NCBI GenBank assembly: GCA_026874595.1
Contig: CM049313.1
Span: 80,672,659-80,736,658 of the forward strand
Source: Sipunculus nudus
Lineage: Eukaryota > Annelida > Sipuncula > Golfingiida > Sipunculidae
Direction of reading: 5' to 3'
DNA length: 64,000 bases
How positions within the stretch are numbered: the first letter of the stretch is position 1; each line of letters begins with the position of its first letter. Positions 1 through 9,400 of this stretch are shown here, one piece after another. The notes below the pieces were generated by a model, which worked only from the letters and a program-made list of their open reading frames with translations, did no database searches and was not told the DNA's origin. The translations under genes and the position numbers were made by a program.

Positions 1-145
1 GAAATCTCATGATTTTCGAAAATAAAAGGCCTAATTTTTCTAACTTTGTCATTTTTAAAGCTAGAGATTCCTAGTTTTTTGCATCATATAGTACTAAATA
101 AGCTTTTTATCATACAAGTAAAAGTCTCGTAAAATCTCGCACCAT

Positions 146-162
146 TTCTCGTCAAACGAGAA
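146..162 (+). repeat. CTCG stem-loop box 1 of type A unit
   Basis: A perfect 7-bp inverted repeat, TTCTCGT and ACGAGAA, flanks a CAA loop. It sits in the wider box AGTCTCGTAAAATCTCGCAC that precedes it. Related boxes lie at about 570-618 and 735-780 in the same unit, so the unit itself grew from internal sub-repeats. Function unknown. Confidence 0.7.
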
Positions 163-280
163 TTTTCGAGATTTCATTAGATATGGCTTACAGGTCGCAT
201 TTTTTAAACTATGACTTTGAAAATGACATATTTTGTGTTGTTTAGAAATATCTCGAAATCAATTTTTCATTTTTTGGAAA

Positions 281-299
281 TAGCCACCAGGGGGCGTGG
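281..299 (+). promoter_or_regulatory. CTCF-like motif, type A
   Basis: The 19 bases TAGCCACCAGGGGGCGTGG contain the exact core CCACCAGGGGGCG of the metazoan CTCF consensus; the mismatches are at its edges. It recurs at unit start +646 in every A unit (1550, 32629, 33898 and on). One unit is altered to CCACGAGGGGGCG near 41518. The motif match is seen; occupancy is not known. Confidence 0.5.
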
Positions 300-430
300 T
301 ACATGAAACACTGTAACATATCATTTTTCTGCAATATCTCAAAAAATATTAAACGTGACACCATTTTTTGGGTCGTATCTGAAACTAGGAACATTGGCTT
401 ATCCCTTCGCACATGTTGCTTTGTGCTGCC

Positions 431-444
431 GTTACCATGGTTAC
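431..444 (+). promoter_or_regulatory. X-box-like motif (type A)
   Basis: GTTACCATGGTTAC is a near-palindrome centred on CCATGG. Its complement GTAACCATGGTAAC differs by one base from the RFX X-box palindrome GTTACCATGGTAAC. It recurs at unit start +796 in A units. In two units (near 39129 and 41667) CCATGG is changed to CCACGG. Confidence 0.35.
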
Positions 445-601
445 CAAATTTTGGGGTAAAACTTGACAATCTGAAAATTCGGAGTTTTCCAGCTTCTCTC
501 TCTGTTGATATTTGCGATAGAAAGGTCTGGTGTTTGGCGTTAGACAGCATCCCTCTAGTTCTTAGTCATTCAATCGCAAGTCTCGTCATATCTCGCACCG
601 T

Positions 602-618
602 TTCTCGTGAAACGAGAA
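602..618 (+). repeat. CTCG stem-loop box 2 of type A unit
   Basis: TTCTCGT and ACGAGAA form a perfect 7-bp stem with a GAA loop. The overlapping GTTTC-TCGT-GAAAC offers an alternative 5-bp stem. The box is homologous to the one at 127-172. Confidence 0.65.
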
Positions 619-734
619 CACGTGACCATTCAAAGAAATGCCTATAATTATGTCATTTTTCACGCTACAGACACATGGTTTGCAGCGCTGGATAGCGGCT
701 GACACTCGCAGTCACATTCAGGGGTCACATTGTT

Positions 735-903
735 AGTCTCGTCAAATCTCGCGCCGTTTTTCGCCAAACCACGAAGACACGTGCCGTCGCCGCAAGTGGC
801 GGCAGGGTCCCTACGGTGGGCGGCCGGCGTGTGCAGCGGTGCGTGACGGCCTCTCCGGGCCCCATCTATGATCATACATGTTGGAGGCACAGTCACAACT
901 TTA
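735..903 (+). repeat. CTCG box 3 and GC-rich module of type A unit
   Basis: A third CTCG box (735-780, degenerate stem) leads into a strongly GC-rich segment to 903. It contains a GCCGC/GCGGC inverted repeat and ends just before the next Term. It is shared with type C (e.g. 55946-56190, inverted) and recognisable in D (about 27910-28025). It is absent from type B, which has a different tail. The minus-strand ORF through it is not under codon-level constraint. I recognise no RNA gene or promoter in it. Confidence 0.7.
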
Positions 904-963
904 TTGCTTGCCGGAAATCTTCGATTTTCGCAAGCTGGTTGGTCAGTCGCGGATGTCTGTTTG
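904..963 (+). repeat. Term segment of type A unit (prototype), with 30-nt hairpin
   Basis: The 60 bp start TTGCTTGCCGG and end GTCTGTTTG. Positions 906-935 fold into an imperfect hairpin: GCTTGCCGGAAATC faces GATTTTCGCAAGC across a TTC loop, with one mismatch and one bulge. The same segment opens every A unit (next at 2173, then 33252 + n x 1269). It also appears alone at the end of the left A array (2173-2232). A, B, C and D share it, whereas the sequence just upstream of it differs between A and B. Its first base therefore marks an end of the element. A role as a transposition or recombination terminus is inference. Confidence 0.8.
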
Positions 964-993
964 TCTGTTTGTTTGTTTGTTTGTTTGTCTGTC
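955..993 (+). repeat. (GTTT)n/(GTCT)n microsatellite of type A unit
   Basis: A pure GTYT tetranucleotide run lies immediately inside Term. Every A unit has the same length; B, C and D units carry a related tract at the same place (about 2278-2300 in B, 26533-26575 in D, inverted near 57412-57448 in C). Internal tetranucleotide microsatellites are a known feature of some non-autonomous Helentron-like elements (mini-me/INE-1, pearl), but are not diagnostic. Confidence 0.9.
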
Positions 994-1091
994 CAGTCTC
1001 TACAGGTCGCAATTTTCATCCCATCGCTTTCAAACTTTCACAGTTTGTGTAGAATCAAAAATGCAAGAAGCCTATTGTTTTTGGGCAATAT

Positions 1092-1116
1092 AGGTCAAAG
1101 GTCAAGGTCAAGGTCA
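1092..1116 (+). promoter_or_regulatory. Cluster of four AGGTCA half-sites (type A)
   Basis: Four exact AGGTCA hexamers stand in direct repeat with spacings 1, 0 and 0. The first pair is a perfect DR1, the arrangement bound by RXR/HNF4/COUP-TF-type nuclear receptors; TCAAGGTCA is also the extended half-site of NR5A/ERR-type monomers. It recurs at unit start +188 in each A unit. Binding is untested; repeats of this kind can be chance or ancestral. Confidence 0.45.
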
Positions 1117-2232
1117 TCAAAAGTTCCTAAAGTGCTCTTTTCTTCATATCTCCATTACTATTTGTCATAGCCACTTCAAACATGGCTCCTTTTAATCGGC
1201 ATTCCAAGGCCTTTCTTCTGATGTATATGTTGCTGAAATCTGCTGTTTCTATGGTTACACATTTTGGGGGAAATCTCATGATTTTCGAAAATAAAAGGCC
1301 TAATTTTTCTAACTTTGTCATTTTTAAAGCTAGAGATTCCTAGTTTTTTGCATCATATAGTACTAAATAAGCTTTTTATCATACAAGTAAAAGTCTCGTA
1401 AAATCTCGCACCATTTCTCGTCAAACGAGAATTTTCGAGATTTCATTAGATATGGCTTACAGGTCGCATTTTTTAAACTATGACTTTGAAAATGACATAT
1501 TTTGTGTTGTTTAGAAATATCTCGAAATCAATTTTTCATTTTTTGGAAATAGCCACCAGGGGGCGTGGTACATGAAACACTGTAACATATCATTTTTCTG
1601 CAATATCTCAAAAAATATTAAACGTGACACCATTTTTTGGGTCGTATCTGAAACTAGGAACATTGGCTTATCCCTTCGCACATGTTGCTTTGTGCTGCCG
1701 TTACCATGGTTACCAAATTTTGGGGTAAAACTTGACAATCTGAAAATTCGGAGTTTTCCAGCTTCTCTCTCTGTTGATATTTGCGATAGAAAGGTCTGGT
1801 GTTTGGCGTTAGACAGCATCCCTCTAGTTCTTAGTCATTCAATCGCAAGTCTCGTCATATCTCGCACCGTTTCTCGTGAAACGAGAACACGTGACCATTC
1901 AAAGAAATGCCTATAATTATGTCATTTTTCACGCTACAGACACATGGTTTGCAGCGCTGGATAGCGGCTGACACTCGCAGTCACATTCAGGGGTCACATT
2001 GTTAGTCTCGTCAAATCTCGCGCCGTTTTTCGCCAAACCACGAAGACACGTGCCGTCGCCGCAAGTGGCGGCAGGGTCCCTACGGTGGGCGGCCGGCGTG
2101 TGCAGCGGTGCGTGACGGCCTCTCCGGGCCCCATCTATGATCATACATGTTGGAGGCACAGTCACAACTTTATTGCTTGCCGGAAATCTTCGATTTTCGC
2201 AAGCTGGTTGGTCAGTCGCGGATGTCTGTTTG

Positions 2233-2283
2233 TTGCTTGCCGGAATCAGAGATTTCGACAAGTATGTTGATCAGTTCCGTTTG
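2233..2283 (+). repeat. Term segment of type B unit (prototype)
   Basis: The 51 bp run from TTGCTTGCCGGAATC to GTTCCGTTTG. The hairpin is weaker than in A: GCTTGCCGGAATC, loop AGA, GATTTCGACAAG. Here it directly abuts the A-type Term ending at 2232. The same 51 bp stand alone at 26437-26487 before the type D unit. Confidence 0.8.
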
Positions 2284-2400
2284 TTTGTTTGTCTGTATGT
2301 CCCCGCTCTACAGGCCACAATTTTGCACCAATCGTCCTGATACTTATAGATAGAGTGTATAATCGGTTCTTCTCGGAGCCTATTGTTTTTGGTCATGATC

Positions 2401-2424
2401 GGTCAAGGGTCAAGGTCAGGGTCA
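2401..2424 (+). promoter_or_regulatory. Half-site cluster of type B unit
   Basis: Four RGGTCA-like hexamers stand head to tail (GGTCAA, GGGTCA, AGGTCA, GGGTCA). It is the counterpart of the A-type cluster at 1092-1116, at the same distance inside Term, and recurs at unit start +168 in all 19 units. Confidence 0.4.
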
Positions 2425-2562
2425 CCAAAAAGCTCAAAAACGGTTTTTTCTTCATACCTTCGTCAAAAATAGCCGTAGGCACCTAATCTGTAGCCCGTTT
2501 TATTTGCCACTGCATGGCCACTTCCAACACTGCAAAATTGCCTCATTTCGCTGTTACCATGG

Positions 2563-2576
2563 TTACGCAATTTTGG
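2563..2576 (+). promoter_or_regulatory. X-box-like motif (type B)
   Basis: GTTACCATGGTTAC is identical to the A-type box and is followed by GCAATTTTGGGG. It recurs at unit start +330. It is one base away from the RFX palindrome; a regulatory role is inference. Confidence 0.35.
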
Positions 2577-2689
2577 GGAGAAATCATGGAATTTCGTGAT
2601 ATTTTTCAAATTTGCAGCAATTTTACTGATTCTGAGATATTTTATGTAACATAAGAATATCTCGAAACGGGTTTTTCAGATTTTGGAAA

Positions 2690-2708
2690 TGGCCGCCAGG
2701 GGGCGTTG
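2690..2708 (+). promoter_or_regulatory. CTCF-like motif 1 (type B)
   Basis: TGGCCGCCAGGGGGCGTTG matches the 19-base vertebrate CTCF consensus at about 16 positions, including TGGCC and CCAGGGGGCG. It recurs at unit start +457 in all 19 units with no change I noticed. Confidence 0.5.
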
Positions 2709-3000
2709 CAGATGAAAAAACATGAAAATTTCTTTTGGTGCTATACCTCCAGAACTATTAAACATTGGGCCATTTCCATCACAGCACCTTAAACTAGGGT
2801 CCATGGGCTTATTCTTGCGCATAGGTGCCAAAGTGCGCTATTGCCAGATTTCTCTATTTTTGGGGTAAAACCTTTGAATTTTGAAAATATGCAGTTTTCA
2901 GCTTCTAACTCTGTCAGTTTTTATGCTAGAGAGGTCAAAATTTTTGCATCTTGTAGCCCTTGGTGAGTTCTCGGTGATCCAACCAAAAATCTTGCAAAAT

Positions 3001-3040
3001 CTCGCACCGTTTCTCGTCGAATGAGATTTCGCGATTTCAC
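3001..3040 (+). repeat. CTCG box of type B unit (degenerate stem)
   Basis: This is homologous to the A-type box, but the stem is eroded (TCTC-GTCGAAT-GAGA) and followed by TTTCGCGATTTCAC. It is the only clear CTCG box in type B. It lies inside the interval where the array changes from subtype B1 to B2 and back. In type C, B-like sequence gives way to A-like sequence at the equivalent box. Confidence 0.6.
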
Positions 3041-3145
3041 GGTGACATGCCCTATAGGCCACAGATATGCAGGCATCCTTTTGAAACTGATACATGTTAC
3101 GTCATACACTAATATCTCGAAAGCAATTGTTCAGTTTTTGGAAAA

Positions 3146-3164
3146 TTACCGCTAGGGGGCGCTG
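3146..3164 (+). promoter_or_regulatory. CTCF-like motif 2 (type B)
   Basis: TTACCGCTAGGGGGCGCTG keeps the core AGGGGGCGCT but departs from the consensus at its left edge. It recurs at unit start +913. It stands 456 bp after motif 1 in the same orientation, so each B unit has two. Confidence 0.42.
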
Positions 3165-3364
3165 CACTGCAACCCCGTACCTACTATCATTGTTTAACCA
3201 TATCTCCAAAACTACACATTTTAGCTACATAAACTGTACACCATATGAATTGGCGTTTCATGGCCTTTCTGCCCATGACCTCTTTTGTTTAATCATACAC
3301 GGTCCCCGCAAATTTTAGCAACTTTGTAAAAATTAAAACCCGCATGCACAAATACATATGCCAT

Positions 3365-3383
3365 CACGCATGCATGCACGCGT
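3365..3383 (+). other. Alternating purine-pyrimidine tract (Z-DNA-prone)
   Basis: CACGCATGCATGCACGCGT alternates pyrimidine and purine without a break for 19 nt and includes GCATGC palindromes. It recurs at unit start +1132 in all B units. Such tracts can adopt Z-DNA under negative supercoiling; whether this one does is unknown. Confidence 0.5.
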
Positions 3384-3440
3384 TTTAGTATGAAAGACAG
3401 ACACGCTTTCCCGTGACTGCAAACATTATAGCGTTCGCCG

Positions 3441-3448
3441 TATAAAAT
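3441..3448 (+). promoter_or_regulatory. TATA-box-like sequence in type B tail
   Basis: TATAAAAT matches the metazoan TATA consensus and lies about 66 bp before the next unit's Term. A start site would be expected near 3470, but I see no clear initiator there. If used, it would drive satellite transcripts through the next unit. AT-rich DNA produces this often by chance. Confidence 0.15.
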
Positions 3449-6400
3449 AAGTGACCACAGGCACTCTTTGCGGGCCGGTTTGCCATTTCTGTCGCGTTAT
3501 AGTTTGTTGCTTGCCGGAATCAGAGATTTCGACAAGTATGTTGATCAGTTCCGTTTGTTTGTTTGTCTGTATGTCCCCGCTCTACAGGCCACAATTTTGC
3601 ACCAATCGTCCTGATACTTATAGATAGAGTGTATAATCGGTTCTTCTCGGAGCCTATTGTTTTTGGTCATGATCGGTCAAGGGTCAAGGTCAGGGTCACC
3701 AAAAAGCTCAAAAACGGTTTTTTCTTCATACCTTCGTCAAAAATAGCCGTAGGCACCTAATCTGTAGCCCGTTTTATTTGCCACTGCATGGCCACTTCCA
3801 ACACTGCAAAATTGCCTCATTTCGCTGTTACCATGGTTACGCAATTTTGGGGAGAAATCATGGAATTTCGTGATATTTTTCAAATTTGCAGCAATTTTAC
3901 TGATTCTGAGATATTTTATGTAACATAAGAATATCTCGAAACGGGTTTTTCAGATTTTGGAAATGGCCGCCAGGGGGCGTTGCAGATGAAAAAACATGAA
4001 AATTTCTTTTGGTGCTATACCTCCAGAACTATTAAACATTGGGCCATTTCCATCACAGCACCTTAAACTAGGGTCCATGGGCTTATTCTTGCGCATAGGT
4101 GCCAAAGTGCGCTATTGCCAGATTTCTCTATTTTTGGGGTAAAACCTTTGAATTTTGAAAATATGCAGTTTTCAGCTTCTAACTCTGTCAGTTTTTATGC
4201 TAGAGAGGTCAAAATTTTTGCATCTTGTAGCCCTTGGTGAGTTCTCGGTGATCCAACCAAAAATCTTGCAAAATCTCGCACCGTTTCTCGTCGAATGAGA
4301 TTTCGCGATTTCACGGTGACATGCCCTATAGGCCACAGATATGCAGGCATCCTTTTGAAACTGATACATGTTACGTCATACACTAATATCTCGAAAGCAA
4401 TTGTTCAGTTTTTGGAAAATTACCGCTAGGGGGCGCTGCACTGCAACCCCGTACCTACTATCATTGTTTAACCATATCTCCAAAACTACACATTTTAGCT
4501 ACATAAACTGTACACCATATGAATTGGCGTTTCATGGCCTTTCTGCCCATGACCTCTTTTGTTTAATCATACACGGTCCCCGCAAATTTTAGCAACTTTG
4601 TAAAAATTAAAACCCGCATGCACAAATACATATGCCATCACGCATGCATGCACGCGTTTTAGTATGAAAGACAGACACGCTTTCCCGTGACTGCAAACAT
4701 TATAGCGTTCGCCGTATAAAATAAGTGACCACAGGCACTCTTTGCGGGCCGGTTTGCCATTTCTGTCGCGTTATAGTTTGTTGCTTGCCGGAATCAGAGA
4801 TTTCGACAAGTATGTTGATCAGTTCCGTTTGTTTGTTTGTCTGTATGTCCCCGCTCTACAGGCCACAATTTTGCACCAATCGTCCTGATACTTATAGATA
4901 GAGTGTATAATCGGTTCTTCTCGGAGCCTATTGTTTTTGGTCATGATCGGTCAAGGGTCAAGGTCAGGGTCACCAAAAAGCTCAAAAACGGTTTTTTCTT
5001 CATACCTTCGTCAAAAATAGCCGTAGGCACCTAATCTGTAGCCCGTTTTATTTGCCACTGCATGGCCACTTCCAACACTGCAAAATTGCCTCATTTCGCT
5101 GTTACCATGGTTACGCAATTTTGGGGAGAAATCATGGAATTTCGTGATATTTTTCAAATTTGCAGCAATTTTACTGATTCTGAGATATTTTATGTAACAT
5201 AAGAATATCTCGAAACGGGTTTTTCAGATTTTGGAAATGGCCGCCAGGGGGCGTTGCAGATGAAAAAACATGAAAATTTCTTTTGGTGCTATACCTCCAG
5301 AACTATTAAACATTGGGCCATTTCCATCACAGCACCTTAAACTAGGGTCCATGGGCTTATTCTTGCGCATAGGTGCCAAAGTGCGCTATTGCCAGATTTC
5401 TCTATTTTTGGGGTAAAACCTTTGAATTTTGAAAATATGCAGTTTTCAGCTTCTAACTCTGTCAGTTTTTATGCTAGAGAGGTCAAAATTTTTGCATCTT
5501 GTAGCCCTTGGTGAGTTCTCGGTGATCCAACCAAAAATCTTGCAAAATCTCGCACCGTTTCTCGTCGAATGAGATTTCGCGATTTCACGGTGACATGCCC
5601 TATAGGCCAGAGATATGCAGGCATCCTTTTGAAACTGATACATGTTACGTCATACACTAATATCTCGAAAGCAATTGTTCAGTTTTTGGAAAATTACCGC
5701 TAGGGGGCGCTGCACTGCAACCCCGTACCTACTATCATTGTTTAACCATATCTCCAAAACTACACATTTTAGCTACATAAACTGTACACCATATGAATTG
5801 GCGTTTCATGGCCTTTCTGCCCATGACCTCTTTTGTTTAATCATACACGGTCCCCGCAAATTTTAGCAACTTTGTAAAAATTAAAACCCGCATGCACAAA
5901 TACATATGCCATCACGCATGCATGCACGCGTTTTAGTATGAAAGACAGACACGCTTTCCCGTGACTGCAAACATTATAGCGTTCGCCGTATAAAATAAGT
6001 GACCACAGGCACTCTTTGCGGGCCGGTTTGCCATTTCTGTCGCGTTATAGTTTGTTGCTTGCCGGAATCAGAGATTTCGACAAGTATGTTGATCAGTTCC
6101 GTTTGTTTGTTTGTCTGTATGTCCCCGCTCTACAGGCCACAATTTTGCACCAATCGTCCTGATACTTATAGATAGAGTGTATAATCGGTTCTTCTCGGAG
6201 CCTATTGTTTTTGGTCATGATCGGTCAAGGGTCAAGGTCAGGGTCACCAAAAAGCTCAAAAACGGTTTTTTCTTCATACCTTCGTCAAAAATAGCCGTAG
6301 GCACCTAATCTGTAGCCCGTTTTATTTGCCACTGCATGGCCACTTCCAACACTGCAAAATTGCCTCATTTCGCTGTTACCATGGTTACGCAATTTTGGGG

Positions 6401-9400
6401 AGAAATCATGGAATTTCGTGATATTTTTCAAATTTGCAGCAATTTTACTGATTCTGAGATATTTTATGTAACATAAGAATATCTCGAAACGGGTTTTTCA
6501 GATTTTGGAAATGGCCGCCAGGGGGCGTTGCAGATGAAAAAACATGAAAATTTCTTTTGGTGCTATACCTCCAGAACTATTAAACATTGGGCCATTTCCA
6601 TCACAGCACCTTAAACTAGGGTCCATGGGCTTATTCTTGCGCATAGGTGCCAAAGTGCGCTATTGCCAGATTTCTCTATTTTTGGGGTAAAACCTTTGAA
6701 TTTTGAAAATATGCAGTTTTCAGCTTCTAACTCTGTCAGTTTTTATGCTAGAGAGGTCAAAATTTTTGCATCTTGTAGCCCTTGGTGAGTTCTCGGTGAT
6801 CCAACCAAAAATCTTGCAAAATCTCGCACCGTTTCTCGTCGAATGAGATTTCGCGATTTCACGGTGACATGCCCTATAGGCCAGAGATATGCAGGCATCC
6901 TTTTGAAACTGATACATGTTACGTCATACACTAATATCTCGAAAGCAATTGTTCAGTTTTTGGAAAATTACCGCTAGGGGGCGCTGCACTGCAACCCCGT
7001 ACCTACTATCATTGTTTAACCATATCTCCAAAACTACACATTTTAGCTACATAAACTGTACACCATATGAATTGGCGTTTCATGGCCTTTCTGCCCATGA
7101 CCTCTTTTGTTTAATCATACACGGTCCCCGCAAATTTTAGCAACTTTGTAAAAATTAAAACCCGCATGCACAAATACATATGCCATCACGCATGCATGCA
7201 CGCGTTTTAGTATGAAAGACAGACACGCTTTCCCGTGACTGCAAACATTATAGCGTTCGCCGTATAAAATAAGTGACCACAGGCACTCTTTGCGGGCCGG
7301 TTTGCCATTTCTGTCGCGTTATAGTTTGTTGCTTGCCGGAATCAGAGATTTCGACAAGTATGTTGATCAGTTCCGTTTGTTTGTTTGTCTGTATGTCCCC
7401 GCTCTACAGGCCACAATTTTGCACCAATCGTCCTGATACTTATAGATAGAGTGTATAATCGGTTCTTCTCGGAGCCTATTGTTTTTGGTCATGATCGGTC
7501 AAGGGTCAAGGTCAGGGTCACCAAAAAGCTCAAAAACGGTTTTTTCTTCATACCTTCGTCAAAAATAGCCGTAGGCACCTAATCTGTAGCCCGTTTTATT
7601 TGCCACTGCATGGCCACTTCCAACACTGCAAAATTGCCTCATTTCGCTGTTACCATGGTTACGCAATTTTGGGGAGAAATCATGGAATTTCGTGATATTT
7701 TTCAAATTTGCAGCAATTTTACTGATTCTGAGATATTTTATGTAACATAAGAATATCTCGAAACGGGTTTTTCAGATTTTGGAAATGGCCGCCAGGGGGC
7801 GTTGCAGATGAAAAAACATGAAAATTTCTTTTGGTGCTATACCTCCAGAACTATTAAACATTGGGCCATTTCCATCACAGCACCTTAAACTAGGGTCCAT
7901 GGGCTTATTCTTGCGCATAGGTGCCAAAGTGCGCTATTGCCAGATTTCTCTATTTTTGGGGTAAAACCTTTGAATTTTGAAAATATGCAGTTTTCAGCTT
8001 CTAACTCTGTCAGTTTTTATGCTAGAGAGGTCAAAATTTTTGCATCTTGTAGCCCTTGGTGAGTTCTCGGTGATCCAACCAAAAATCTTGCAAAATCTCG
8101 CACCGTTTCTCGTCGAATGAGATTTCGCGATTTCACGGTGACATGGCCTATAGGCCACAGATATGCAGGCATCCTTTTGAAACTGATACATGTTACGTCA
8201 TACACTAATATCTCGAAAGCAATTGTTCAGTTTTTGGAAAATTACCGCTAGGGGGCGCTGCACTGCAACCCCGTACCTACTATCATTGTTTAACCATATC
8301 TCCAAAACTACACATTTTAGCTACATAAACTGTACACCATATGAATTGGCGTTTCATGGCCTTTCTGCCCATGACCTCTTTTGTTTAATCATACACGGTC
8401 CCCGCAAATTTTAGCAACTTTGTAAAAATTAAAACCCGCATGCACAAATACATATGCCATCACGCATGCATGCACGCGTTTTAGTATGAAAGACAGACAC
8501 GCTTTCCCGTGACTGCAAACATTATAGCGTTCGCCGTATAAAATAAGTGACCACAGGCACTCTTTGCGGGCCGGTTTGCCATTTCTGTCGCGTTATAGTT
8601 TGTTGCTTGCCGGAATCAGAGATTTCGACAAGTATGTTGATCAGTTCCGTTTGTTTGTTTGTCTGTATGTCCCCGCTCTACAGGCCACAATTTTGCACCA
8701 ATCGTCCTGATACTTATAGATAGAGTGTATAATCGGTTCTTCTCGGAGCCTATTGTTTTTGGTCATGATCGGTCAAGGGTCAAGGTCAGGGTCACCAAAA
8801 AGCTCAAAAACGGTTTTTTCTTCATACCTTCGTCAAAAATAGCCGTAGGCACCTAATCTGTAGCCCGTTTTATTTGCCACTGCATGGCCACTTCCAACAC
8901 TGCAAAATTGCCTCATTTCGCTGTTACCATGGTTACGCAATTTTGGGGAGAAATCATGGAATTTCGTGATATTTTTCAAATTTGCAGCAATTTTACTGAT
9001 TCTGAGATATTTTATGTAACATAAGAATATCTCGAAACGGGTTTTTCAGATTTTGGAAATGGCCGCCAGGGGGCGTTGCAGATGAAAAAACATGAAAATT
9101 TCTTTTGGTGCTATACCTCCAGAACTATTAAACATTGGGCCATTTCCATCACAGCACCTTAAACTAGGGTCCATGGGCTTATTCTTGCGCATAGGTGCCA
9201 AAGTGCGCTATTGCCAGATTTCTCTATTTTTGGGGTAAAACCTTTGAATTTTGAAAATATGCAGTTTTCAGCTTCTAACTCTGTCAGTTTTTATGCTAGA
9301 GAGGTCAAAATTTTTGCATCTTGTAGCCCTTGGTGAGTTCTCGGTGATCCAACCAAAAATCTTGCAAAATCTCGCACCGTTTCTCGTCGAATGAGATTTC

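Larger units (their letters stand above)
1..2232 (+). repeat. Type A satellite array, left block (1269-bp unit)
   Basis: Sequence 1-963 recurs at 1270-2232 with period 1269. The window opens inside a unit; one complete unit runs 904-2172, and a lone 60-bp Term (2173-2232) closes the array against the type B array. Order in a unit: Term hairpin, (GTYT)n, nuclear-receptor-like half-sites, CTCG box 1, CTCF-like box, GTTACCATGGTTAC box, CTCG boxes 2 and 3, GC-rich module. Both copies carry 'ATTAGATATGG', as do the later units (about 41.4-51.1 kb) of the right-hand A array, not its early units. Small ORFs on both strands recur because the DNA recurs; I see no gene here. Confidence 0.95.
3330..3506 (+). 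repeat. Type B-specific tail
   Basis: This part of the B unit has no counterpart in A, C or D, which end in the GC-rich module instead. It holds GCATGC palindromes, an alternating purine-pyrimidine tract (3365-3383) and a TATAAAAT (3441-3448). It ends at GTTATAGTTTG just before the next Term. It was probably captured flanking DNA or a different ancestral element end. Origin unknown. Confidence 0.6.

Noticed and set aside
146-175. Heat-shock-element-like GAA-TTC-GA pattern after the CTCG stem
   Set aside because: Only two perfect GAA/TTC units and a broken third, in AT-rich sequence; too weak.
303-647. Overlapping 114-codon plus-strand and 102-codon minus-strand ORFs in each A unit
   Set aside because: They overlap on opposite strands, recur only because the satellite recurs, and cross the CTCF-like and CTCG boxes. 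No start context, domain or codon bias.
735-903. tRNA, 5S rRNA or SINE promoter in the GC-rich module
   Set aside because: I could not find convincing A and B boxes at the right spacing or a cloverleaf fold.
895-906. AATAAA on the minus strand beside Term as a poly(A) signal for repeat transcripts
   Set aside because: Present in A and C (AATAAAGT) but without a supported transcript or coding region; noted only as a chance-level match.
660-1019. A minus-strand 119-codon ORF in every A unit, with a related plus-strand ORF in every C unit (e.g. 60495-60854)
   Set aside because: The frame is open in both types, which at first looks like a conserved gene. But most codon differences between the two types change the amino acid (for example Ala/Gly, Arg/Lys, Thr/Glu, Leu/Met, Lys/Glu), with few silent ones. 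The N-terminal part is translated microsatellite, and no domain is visible. Conservation is at the DNA level.
2289-3318. Small ORFs of 62-74 codons repeated in all B units
   Set aside because: By-products of near-identical repeats; both strands and several frames are open, and none resembles a protein family.
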